Assembly: GCF_000214415.1 (NCBI RefSeq)
Contig: NC_015562.1
Span: 1,302,001-1,366,000 of the forward strand
Origin: Methanotorris igneus Kol 5
GTDB lineage: Archaea > AGJL01 > Methanococci > Methanococcales > Methanococcaceae
Length of the DNA: 64,000 nucleotides
Direction of reading: 5' to 3'
Position 1 is the stretch's first letter. Each line of letters begins with the position of its first letter. Shown here piece after piece: positions 36,610-45,238 of the stretch. The translations under genes and the position numbers were made by a program. The notes under the pieces were generated by a model. It saw only the letters and a list, made by a program, of their open reading frames with translations. It was not told the DNA's origin and made no database searches.

Positions 36610-38151
36610 ATGCAATTAAACTTAAAAAAGAAACTTTATACACTAATTTTTGTGATATTGGGGTTAATTTTATTGTATGCTATCTCTCCAATACTTCATC
36701 CTTTTTTCATGTTTTTTTATAAGAATCCATCAACAATTGAGTTAGGTTTTTTAGTCGTGGGAATTATCGTATTCTTAGCATATAGGCAGAGAGAAATTAA
36801 CAGAATTATGTATACCATCCTAATGCTCATTTTAGGGTATTTTGTTGTTTTATCGCCAGTGCTCTATATAGCAAATGCATATTCATTAACGACACTCCAA
36901 AAGGAAAATATTCCAAAAGATATTGAGAATTTTGATGGGTTAGAGTTTGATAATGGGGGAGGATTTTTAAGAATATTGCCAAAAAAGGTTGCAGAGACAT
37001 ATATGATCTCATCATTAGAATATCCAAGATACACAATAGACAGTGTTCATATAACAACATTCAACAACTCCATGTTTTGGTTTGCATATTTAGAGCCGGA
37101 TGGGTTATTTAATAGGGTAATACTCAAATCAAAAGGTATCTTTATGATTCCAGTTAACACAACCGAGAGAGTTGTGATAAGGGAGGAGAAAAATATTGAG
37201 TACACTCCAGGGCAATTAATCACTGATAACCTTTATTGGAAGTTGTATAGGGTTGATTACTTTGCTGACTATGGAAAGCCGAGAGTTGTTGTTAAAGAAA
37301 ATAAAATATACACAATAGTTCCACAAATAAAATATAGGTTCCATGGATTCTATACAACTCCATATTGGAGTGGGATTGTTGTTTTGGATGAAGAAGGAAA
37401 TATAAGATATTACTCAAAAGAAGAGGCACTGAAGAGATTTGGGGATTCCCCAATATTTCCAGAAAGTTTGGCAAGGAGGATTGTGGAGTCCCAAAACTAT
37501 TGGAAATCATCCCCAATAGCAAATATATTAAATCTCTGGTTTAAGCATGAAAATGAGATTGAGTTAGTTGATTCTGATGAGAATAAACAACCATACCTAA
37601 TTATGGTAGATAAAAAACCATATTGGGTACTTGCAGTTGAACCGTATGGTAGGGCTTATGGAATTTCAAGAATCTATGTTATAGGCATGGATGGAAATAT
37701 TATGCAATACAAATTTAGTGATCCAAAAATAGGGCCTATAAAAGGCATGGATTACGTGCAAAAATCCCTCCCAACTTACGATTGGGATAAGTTTGAAATT
37801 GTTGAACCATTGCCGATATTTGTGGATGGTAAATTATATTGGAGATATATAATTATCCCAAAATCAGGAGGGGGTATTTCAAAGATAGTTTTAGTTGATG
37901 TGGAAACTGGAGACGTTGAAATATTTAATTCCTATGATGAATACTCCTCATTTATAAAAAATGGGGGAACTGAGAGTATTAAAAAGGTTACTATTAAAGA
38001 TATTATAAAATACGAGAAAAATGGGAACACACATTGGTTGATTATCTTGAGCAATGGCTCTTATGTTGATTTGTCTGCTGGAGAGTTGAATATTGAGGGG
38101 ATTATTAAAATAAGCAAGTTAAAGGTTGGAGATGTCTATAATTCAAAATGA
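36610..38151 (+). CDS. Membrane protein with large extracytoplasmic domain, unknown
   Basis: A 513-residue protein. Three hydrophobic helices occupy about residues 10-95 (LIFVILGLILLYAISPI, LGFLVVGIIVFLAY, MYTILMLILGYFVVLSPVLY). About 400 residues follow with repeated beta-like units (IVVLDEEGNIRYYSKEEALK, IYVIGMDGNIMQYK, IVLVDVETGDVEIFNSYDEY), suggesting a propeller-like or PepSY-like extracytoplasmic fold. I do not recognise a named family. Tight linkage to hflX (one-base gap) implies co-translation. Confidence 0.8.
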   Translation: MQLNLKKKLYTLIFVILGLILLYAISPILHPFFMFFYKNPSTIELGFLVVGIIVFLAYRQREINRIMYTILMLILGYFVVLSPVLYIANAYSLTTLQKENIPKDIENFDGLEFDNGGGFLRILPKKVAETYMISSLEYPRYTIDSVHITTFNNSMFWFAYLEPDGLFNRVILKSKGIFMIPVNTTERVVIREEKNIEYTPGQLITDNLYWKLYRVDYFADYGKPRVVVKENKIYTIVPQIKYRFHGFYTTPYWSGIVVLDEEGNIRYYSKEEALKRFGDSPIFPESLARRIVESQNYWKSSPIANILNLWFKHENEIELVDSDENKQPYLIMVDKKPYWVLAVEPYGRAYGISRIYVIGMDGNIMQYKFSDPKIGPIKGMDYVQKSLPTYDWDKFEIVEPLPIFVDGKLYWRYIIIPKSGGGISKIVLVDVETGDVEIFNSYDEYSSFIKNGGTESIKKVTIKDIIKYEKNGNTHWLIILSNGSYVDLSAGELNIEGIIKISKLKVGDVYNSK

Positions 38152-38171
38152 AACCTTTATTTTCTCTTGAG

Positions 38172-38318
38172 TATAGTTGTTCGCCTTACAAATGCACTAA
38201 ATCCTCATTAAATTATAAGGGATAATTAACCTTTATTTGGAATTTTGCAATATAGTTTATTACCTTTAAAAAATTTGATTGCATCTAAATCCGTGCAAAA
38301 AATTGGCGAACAACTATA
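38172..38318. mobile_element. MITE-like element with 14-bp terminal inverted repeats
   Basis: TATAGTTGTTCGCC (38172-38185) and GGCGAACAACTATA (38305-38318) are perfect inverted ends of a 147-bp element with no ORF. Its left half (TTACAAATG, TCATTAAATTATAAGGGATA, ACCTTTATTTGGAAT) matches 471-530. It lies between the membrane-protein gene and the DUF447-type gene and probably carries or neighbours the latter's promoter. Confidence 0.8.
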
Positions 38319-38366
38319 GTTATTGCAAAATACTTTTTTTAGGAACACTATAGAATAAGGGATATT

Positions 38367-38987
38367 ATGATACATGAGGTTGTTATAACATCTGGGAAAA
38401 AGAATAAAGCACCGATAGGCATTTATTTTAGAGCAAAATCCGAAGGATTTTGCAACTCTACGCTTCGCTCCGATAAAGAAAAGGAAGTAGTATTGCATTT
38501 GTTTGAGGGTTCTCATACATATGAAAACCTAAAAAATGATGATTATTTTGTAGTAAATGTTTGCCATCCAATAGATATTGCAGAGGCGGTTTTGGACGAT
38601 GAGGATGATTATGGTTATTTGGATTGGAATGGCAAAGAATTACCTTATTTAAAAAATGCATACAAAATTTTTGTTGTTAAAATAAACAAAAGGAAATTTA
38701 TAACAAAGAGAGACAACTTTGGAGAGTCAAAACTTATGGTTGTTAACGGGGAAATTGTATTTGAGAAAGAATTGAACAATATAATAACACCCTACAACAG
38801 GGCAGATGGACTTTTGGTTGAGATGGCAGTCATTTACTCTCGACTAAATAATGAAAAAATAATAATGAAAAATGATGATAGAGAGGCAATGAAAAAAGAT
38901 ATGGAAAAATACTTCAAAATAATAAAAAAAGTAGGTTCAAAAAAACATGTTGATTTGGCAAAAAGATTTATGGAGTTAATTAAATAA
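38367..38987 (+). CDS. DUF447-type flavin-binding-like protein with inserted palindromic peptide
   Basis: A 206-residue protein: MIHEVVITSGKKNKAPIGIY at the start, then VVLHLFEGSHTYENLKNDDY and FVVNVCHPIDIAEAV, the pattern of DUF447 proteins, which adopt an FMN-binding split-barrel fold. Residues about 23-36 (AKSEGFCNSTLRSD) are encoded by a GCAAAATCC/GGATTTTGC hairpin and a CGCTTCGCTCC module. These are the same repeat modules that fill intergenic regions, inserted in frame between two conserved strands. The gene stays open throughout. It is convergent with prs with a three-base gap. Confidence 0.8.
   Translation: MIHEVVITSGKKNKAPIGIYFRAKSEGFCNSTLRSDKEKEVVLHLFEGSHTYENLKNDDYFVVNVCHPIDIAEAVLDDEDDYGYLDWNGKELPYLKNAYKIFVVKINKRKFITKRDNFGESKLMVVNGEIVFEKELNNIITPYNRADGLLVEMAVIYSRLNNEKIIMKNDDREAMKKDMEKYFKIIKKVGSKKHVDLAKRFMELIK
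38433..38474 (+). repeat. Palindromic module inserted in frame in a coding gene
   Basis: GCAAAATCCgaaGGATTTTGC (38433-38453), then AACTCTACGCTTCGCTCCGA. The length is 42 bases, a multiple of three, and it adds about 14 residues to the DUF447-type protein. The hairpin matches the intergenic GGCAAAA family, and the second part matches the CGTAGCGAAGCGGAG module at 40617-40631 in inverse orientation. Confidence 0.8.
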
Positions 38988-38990
38988 GAA

Positions 38991-39947
<957 letters not shown>

Positions 39948-40060
39948 TTAGGTTATGATGAATGTTATTCAAAATTTTAAGAAGGCATATAATAAAGTTA
40001 AAAATTTCCCACATTATAATTTTCCACTTAATTGTTGCTATAAATTTTTTAGGTGTTGTG

Positions 40061-40588
40061 ATGGAAGCGTTAGGATTGAAAGAATTTTTGGAAAATTGTG
40101 AAAAGTTGGTTATAATGGGGATAGGAAATGAGATGAAAGGTGATGATGGAGTTGGAATATATATTGTTAAAGAAATTGCCAAACGCTTTGGAAAAGACGT
40201 TAATGACATTAATAGTGAAGTTATAAAAATCAGTGAAAATATTATTTTATTAAACTGTGGAACCGTTCCAGAAAACTTTACAGATGTTTTGAAGAGAGAA
40301 AGCCCAACACACATTATAATGGTTGATGCTGCATTGATGAATGAGGAAATTGGAACAATAAAGGTAATAAATCCAGAAGATATTGCAGATGTTGGATTTT
40401 CCACACATGCATTGCCATTGTCAATAATTGTTAAGTACATTAAGAAATCTATAAATACCAAAATAATAGTAATAGGTATAGAGCCAAAAATCATAGATTT
40501 TGATAAGCCGTTGTCTGATGAGGTTAGACGATGTGCAGACAATTTTGTTGAATATTTGATTAAGATAATTAACACTATTTTTTGTTAG
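40061..40588 (+). CDS. hycI: Hydrogenase maturation protease HycI family
   Basis: A 175-residue endopeptidase that trims the C-terminus of the [NiFe]-hydrogenase large subunit after nickel insertion. It has IMGIGNEMKGDDGVGIYIVK (first acidic Ni-probe residue), HIIMVDAALMNEEIGTIKVI (second acidic ligand) and STHALPLSIIVKYI (His ligand). The HycI subgroup serves energy-converting hydrogenases (Eha/Ehb). The ATG at 40061 with GGTGTT upstream is chosen; the in-frame stretch before it is AT-rich. Confidence 0.86.
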   Translation: MEALGLKEFLENCEKLVIMGIGNEMKGDDGVGIYIVKEIAKRFGKDVNDINSEVIKISENIILLNCGTVPENFTDVLKRESPTHIIMVDAALMNEEIGTIKVINPEDIADVGFSTHALPLSIIVKYIKKSINTKIIVIGIEPKIIDFDKPLSDEVRRCADNFVEYLIKIINTIFC

Positions 40589-40611
40589 ATGTTAATCTTA
40601 AAAAATTTACG

Positions 40612-40656
40612 CTTATCGTAGCGAAGCGGAGAGCTGCGAAAACCATAAATTTTCGC
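40612..40656. repeat. Palindromic modules ahead of lonB
   Basis: CGTAGCGAAGCGGAG and GCGAAAAccataaatTTTTCGC (40636-40656) sit 24 bases before the lonB start. The first module is the inverse of the one inside the DUF447-type gene. Confidence 0.6.
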
Positions 40657-40679
40657 TCAATTTATTTAAGGTGGAATAT

Positions 40680-42617
40680 ATGGAAGTATTTTCAGTTAAG
40701 TTTAAGACTACAGAGGAATTGCCTGAACCTTCACCAAGGTTAATAGACCAAGTTATTGGTCAAGATGAGGCGGTTAAAGTAGTGTTAAGTGCAGTTAAAA
40801 ATAAAAGGCATGTCCTCCTTTTAGGAGATCCTGGAGTAGGAAAGTCAATGATAGTTAAGGCAGTTGGGGAAATATTGGATGAATTTGATAACTTTACACC
40901 ATATACCATAATAGCAAAACCAAATTTAAAAAATCCAGAAAAGCCAATAGTAGAACTTATAGAGGGAGAATATAAGGAAGATACTAAAGAGGAAAAAATA
41001 AGCATCCCTACACAGCCACCAAGTTTGATGACTTTATTTTTAATAATGATAGCATTTACTGTAATCTTATCATGGTTGATGGGGGGACTACCAGAGAGTA
41101 AAATGCTCGCTACCATAGCAATTGTGGCAATTGTTGGTTCTTTAATTGCCTTTGTATCTATTTTCTTAGGAGTTCTTGGAGCTACAAAATCATCAATGCC
41201 AAATGCTATAAACCCAGCGGATTTAAAACCAGTTGTGTTATATGAGTGCAAAAAAAGACCACTTGTGAGAGCAAGTGCATACAACGTAACAAAATTACTT
41301 GGAGATGTTAAGCACTGTCCATTAGGGGGAAGACCACCACTTGGAACCCCTCCACACAAAAGAATAGTCCTTGGAGCGATTCACGAGGCACATAAAGGAA
41401 TTTTGTATGTAGATGAGATAAAAACCATGCCACTTGAAGTTCAAGATTATATTTTAACAGCTCTCCAAGATAAACAACTTCAAATTAGTGGTAGAAACCC
41501 AAATTCAAGTGGAGCAACAGTCGAAACTAACCCAATACCATGTGATTTCATCTTAATAATGTCTGGGAACATGGATGACGTTCACAATTTAAGAGCCCCA
41601 TTATTGGATAGGATTGACTATAAGATAGTCCTAAAGAACAAAATGGACAATACCTTAGAAAATAGGGATAAATTATTGCAATTTATTGTCCAAGAGATAA
41701 GAAATAACAACTTAAATCCAATGACCTATGATGCGTGCTGTGAAATTGTCAAACTTGCCCAATTATTGGCAGGTTCAAGGGATAAATTGACATTGAGGTT
41801 GAGGAAATTATCAAACATTATTAAGATGGCAAATGATATTGCTCTTGGTAAGGATATAGAGGAGATTAAAGGCAATATAGAAAAGGATGAGTATAAGAGT
41901 ATTGGAAATAGCAACAAAAAGGTTTACATTACAGCAGAGCACGTTAGAAAGGTTATAGAAAGTGGAATTTACAGTTTATCAAAACAAGTAGCACTTGAAT
42001 ATTTAAGAGACTTTAAAAGATACAAACACATCGTTCCAAATGATGAACCAAAAGTTGGAATTATCTATGGTCTTGCTGTGCTTGGGGAAGATGGTTTGGG
42101 AGATGTAACAAAAATCATTACACAAATAGTAGATTCAAAGAATCCAGGAACTCACCTCCTAAACATATCTGGGGACTTGGCAAAGCATTCCATAACCCTT
42201 GCGTCAGCATTATCAAAAAAACTTATTGCAGAAGGAAAATTACCGTTACCTAAGAAGGATATTGACTTAACATCAAAAGAGATATATATCCAATTTAGCC
42301 AATCTTACTCAAAAATTGACGGGGATAGTGCAACAGCAGCAGCTTGCTTAAGCATAATCTCAGCATTGTTAGAGATTCCATTAAAGCAAGACTTTGCTAT
42401 AACTGGAAGTTTGGATTTGAGTGGCAATATTCTTGCAGTTGGGGGAATTAATGAAAAGATAAATGCTGCAAAGGAGTATGGATTTAAGAGGGTTATTATA
42501 CCTGAGGCAAATATGATTGATGTTATAGACCCTGAAGGGATAGAAATAATTCCAGTTAAAACCTTAGATGAGTTAATACCACTTGTCTTTGATTTAGATT
42601 CAATATCTAAAAATTAA
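40680..42617 (+). CDS. lonB: Archaeal membrane-bound Lon protease
   Basis: ATP-dependent membrane protease for protein quality control. The 645-residue protein has AAA+ Walker A GDPGVGKS (49-56), two transmembrane helices inserted in the nucleotide-binding domain (about 115-165), and GILYVDEIKTMPLEVQDYIL as Walker B. A C-terminal serine-lysine protease domain carries catalytic Ser in DGDSATAAACLS (near 550) and Lys in INEKINAAKEYG (near 593). The TM insertion defines the LonB type. The ATG at 40680 has AAGGTGG upstream. Confidence 0.95.
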   Translation: MEVFSVKFKTTEELPEPSPRLIDQVIGQDEAVKVVLSAVKNKRHVLLLGDPGVGKSMIVKAVGEILDEFDNFTPYTIIAKPNLKNPEKPIVELIEGEYKEDTKEEKISIPTQPPSLMTLFLIMIAFTVILSWLMGGLPESKMLATIAIVAIVGSLIAFVSIFLGVLGATKSSMPNAINPADLKPVVLYECKKRPLVRASAYNVTKLLGDVKHCPLGGRPPLGTPPHKRIVLGAIHEAHKGILYVDEIKTMPLEVQDYILTALQDKQLQISGRNPNSSGATVETNPIPCDFILIMSGNMDDVHNLRAPLLDRIDYKIVLKNKMDNTLENRDKLLQFIVQEIRNNNLNPMTYDACCEIVKLAQLLAGSRDKLTLRLRKLSNIIKMANDIALGKDIEEIKGNIEKDEYKSIGNSNKKVYITAEHVRKVIESGIYSLSKQVALEYLRDFKRYKHIVPNDEPKVGIIYGLAVLGEDGLGDVTKIITQIVDSKNPGTHLLNISGDLAKHSITLASALSKKLIAEGKLPLPKKDIDLTSKEIYIQFSQSYSKIDGDSATAAACLSIISALLEIPLKQDFAITGSLDLSGNILAVGGINEKINAAKEYGFKRVIIPEANMIDVIDPEGIEIIPVKTLDELIPLVFDLDSISKN

Positions 42618-42674
42618 ATTTTGGGTTTGGTTTTAAAATTTTTAATTTTTTATTATTTTTGTGAAGTGGTTGTT

Positions 42675-42956
42675 ATGGATGATATCGAGGAAAAACTGGA
42701 ACTGCTAAGTAAAAAAATGGTTGAACTTGAGAAACGGATTGATGCAAAAATGAAAGAAAGTGAAAAAAAGGTAGATAAAAAGATACAGGAATTTTCCAAA
42801 CAAAATTCCATGTTTTTAGTTGCCATGTATATAAAAATGCTCAATGATATTGCAAAGGAATTAAAAAGGATAAAATATTTTTTATTGTTATTAAATTTGG
42901 TGTTTTATCTGGCAGTATTTGGAATATTTATGTATTTTGTTTTTAATCTTAGGTGA
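42675..42956 (+). CDS. Coiled-coil protein with C-terminal membrane anchor
   Basis: A 93-residue protein. The first 55 residues are a charged coiled coil ([38 protein letters not shown]), and the last 25 are a transmembrane helix ([20 protein letters not shown]). No family is recognised. The ATG at 42675 has GTGG upstream. Its stop overlaps the ribosome binding site of the following aldolase, implying coupling; it follows lonB by 57 bases. Confidence 0.7.
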   Translation: MDDIEEKLELLSKKMVELEKRIDAKMKESEKKVDKKIQEFSKQNSMFLVAMYIKMLNDIAKELKRIKYFLLLLNLVFYLAVFGIFMYFVFNLR

Positions 42957-42961
42957 TGAGA

Positions 42962-43510
42962 ATGGATGCTAAGTTATTTGTGGATATATGTCACAAATTA
43001 TATGAGAGAAAGTATTTGGTCGGCAGTGGAGGGAACGTTTCGGTTAGGGAAGAGGACTTGGTCTATGTAACACCGACTGGTTCTATTTTAGGTTTTTTGA
43101 AAGAGGAAGATATATGCGTTGTTAATATTGATGGGGAAGTAATAAAAGGAAAACCAACATCTGAAATAAATATGCACCTCAATCTATATAGGAAGAGGGA
43201 AGATATAAATGCAATAATACATGCCCATTCATTGTATTCAACTGCATTCTCAATTGCAGATAAAAAAATAGAACTTTTAACTCCTGAGGCAGAGATATTT
43301 TTAAAAGAGATTGGGTATGTAGATTACTTTGAGGCGGGAAGTTTGAAACTTGCAGAGGAAGTTGCAAAAAGAGATGAGGATGTAATTATTTTAAAAAATC
43401 ATGGTGTTGTTTGTTTGGGCAAGGATTTAATAGACGCATATATAAAAATAGAGGTTCTTGAAGAAGTAGCAAAATTAAACCTCATAGTAAATACACTAAG
43501 TCAAAAATAG
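42962..43510 (+). CDS. fucA: Class II aldolase, L-fuculose-1-phosphate aldolase type
   Basis: A 182-residue AraD/FucA-family aldolase. Conserved segments are [40 protein letters not shown] (catalytic Glu), [10 protein letters not shown] (Zn His pair) and [11 protein letters not shown] (third His). The M. jannaschii homologue makes lactaldehyde, possibly for the phospholactate of F420; that link is from memory. GGTGA precedes ATG 42962, overlapping the end of the coiled-coil gene. Confidence 0.88.
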   Translation: MDAKLFVDICHKLYERKYLVGSGGNVSVREEDLVYVTPTGSILGFLKEEDICVVNIDGEVIKGKPTSEINMHLNLYRKREDINAIIHAHSLYSTAFSIADKKIELLTPEAEIFLKEIGYVDYFEAGSLKLAEEVAKRDEDVIILKNHGVVCLGKDLIDAYIKIEVLEEVAKLNLIVNTLSQK

Positions 43511-43515
43511 AGAAT

Positions 43516-43794
43516 TTACTCATTTTTGACAGTCTCTAATTCACTTACAATACTCCAAATTTGGGTTCTTGTGTGTAAAGGCATGTTTGGGTCATCACTT
43601 ATGTCATCTAAAATTTGGATTGCAGTTGCACTTTTAACAATTGGCTCTTCTCCTTCTTTCAAAATAGTTTCTTTTGCTTTTTCAGCAGCAGCCCTTATGT
43701 TTCTTGGAACTGTTGTATCGTTGATGATTTCATCCAACATCATAGCGATTTGTTGCAATTTTTCCTCAGGAGTTAATTTCTTTGGTGCAAACAT
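43516..43794 (-). CDS. UPF0147 family protein
   Basis: A 92-residue helical protein beginning MFAPKKLTPEEKLQQIAMML, with NDTTVPRNIRAAAEKAKETI and DDISDDPNMPLHTRTQIWSI, the hallmark text of UPF0147. It is conserved in most euryarchaea and its function is unknown. It is convergent with the aldolase (5-base gap), and its promoter (TATTTAAAT near 43830) faces the first CRISPR leader. Confidence 0.9.
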   Translation of the reverse strand: MFAPKKLTPEEKLQQIAMMLDEIINDTTVPRNIRAAAEKAKETILKEGEEPIVKSATAIQILDDISDDPNMPLHTRTQIWSIVSELETVKNE

Positions 43795-44031
43795 CTGGTA
43801 TCACCCCGCAACATGTTTATGCAAAAACATTTAAATACTGCCTATATATTTTAATAGAAAAAATTTGATGCCTAAAAATCTTTATGTCAAAAACATGCAC
43901 AACAAAAACCAAAAACCCAAACCAAAATTAATTCCAATTTTAACAATCTCTAAAGTTATAATATATATAAGTTATATTTAAGTTTGTTGGTCAAATGCAT
44001 CTTTAATTATGGAATAAATGTAAAAACGTAT

Positions 44032-44390
44032 CTCGCTAAAAATTTTTATTTTTTAGTTTACTAAATTTTCAGGCAATATTTTTTAATTTTAAGGATTTTT
44101 ATCAAATTTCGGAGGGTGCTTTATTTTGAAAGATTTGCATATTTAAATTTAAGGATTTATTGAGATTTTTGGATTTTAAGGAATAATAGGAATTATTTCA
44201 AATTTTCCCCGATTGATAGGGTTTATTTAACGATTTAAATAGATTTTAAAAAATTATTTCGAATTTAAACGATTTTTAGGGAAGTGCAGAGGTATATAAA
44301 TGAACACTGTTAATACCCCTTTGAAAATTAACGTCCCAAAAAGAAGCAAATAGAAACCTTTATATAGGAAAAAGAGCAAAATATTGTCCT
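44032..44390 (+). promoter_or_regulatory. CRISPR leader 1
   Basis: About 360 AT-rich bases directly before the first repeat, nearly identical to 50065-50424 before array 2. It contains two TATA boxes: GGTATATAAATG near 44291-44302 and TTTATATA at 44359-44366. The second is 25 bases from the first repeat, so pre-crRNA transcription probably begins at the repeat edge. The preceding 43795-44031 stretch holds only the UPF0147 promoter region. Confidence 0.85.
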
Positions 44391-45110
44391 GTTAAAATCA
44401 GACCCTTAGGGGGATGGAAATATTGTAAATTGGTTCAAAGATTATGGCATTGATGTGTTAAAATCAGACCCTTAGGGGGATGGAAATTTTCACACTTGTT
44501 TATTATGAAATCCATACAAATCTTGTTAAAATCAGACCCTTAGGGGGATGGAAATTAGTCGTAACATCTTCTTATAGTTTTATCGTTAAATAGTTAAAAT
44601 CAGACCCTTAGGGGGATGGAAATCAATTTTCCGTCAGATTAAAATTTTGAAATCATTATATCCGTTAAAATCAGACCCTTAGGGGGATGGAAATATCCCA
44701 CAGCGGTCTGATTTTAAAAAGTAAATTAACAGTTAAAATCAGACCCTTAGGGGATGGAAATTTCTGTGAAATTGAAACCGAAATACCATGGCAGTTAAAA
44801 TCAGACCCTTAGGGGGATGGAAATAGCGATAAAATCAATATCAAAAATAAAACAAAATCAAGTTAAAATCAACCCTTAGGGGTGGAAATTTTATATTTAT
44901 CTAAAAGAGGCATTGCTGAGCGAAGCGAAGCAATGCATCCCTTTTGATGAAACTTTTTTTAAAAGTTTCAATTAGAGCCTTAGGGGGATGAAGGGTTGCA
45001 TACTTCTTAATTAGTTCTATGATTGCATCACTTCCGTTAAAATCACCCTTAGGATGGAAATTTTTCTATTAATTTTTTAAGATTTTTTGATTTTTATGTT
45101 AAAATCAGCC
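44391..45110 (+). CRISPR. CRISPR array 1
   Basis: Seven clear repeats of 30-31 bases starting GTTAAAATCAGACC, with centre CTTAGGGGG and end GATGGAAAT, at 44391, 44457, 44525, 44593, 44664, 44732 (one G short) and 44794. Spacers are 32-40 bases. Repeats at 44862 (28 bases), 45036 (26 bases) and 45098 (truncated to GTTAAAATCAGCC) are progressively degenerate, as expected at the trailer end. A palindromic repeat interrupts the array at 44905-44975, followed by a half repeat. The repeat resembles the M. jannaschii type. No cas1/cas2/cas6 lie in the window. Confidence 0.97.
44905..44975. repeat. Palindromic composite inserted in CRISPR array 1
   Basis: AGAGGCATTGCTGAGCGAAG (stem GCATTGC/GCAATGC), ATCCC, then GATGAAACTTTTTTTaaaAGTTTCAATTAG. 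The inverse complement of this unit occurs at 26190-26262, so it is a genomic repeat that invaded the array rather than a spacer. Confidence 0.8.
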
Positions 45111-45238
45111 ATGAATTTTTTCAAAATATAAATTTATATATTTAAATTAACAAATTAATGAATGACAAAAACACACATATACACCAACAACATAATTTCT
45201 AAACATCATGCTCATCATTAATAGTCATGGGGATGATT

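Noticed and set aside
43795-44390. Replication origin next to DNA polymerase D
   Set aside because: No origin-recognition repeats or orc1/cdc6 gene; the AT-rich stretch is a CRISPR leader duplicated at 50065.
45200-45225. ATGATGA on the minus strand before polC
   Set aside because: A lone C-box-like match without D, C-prime or D-prime boxes.
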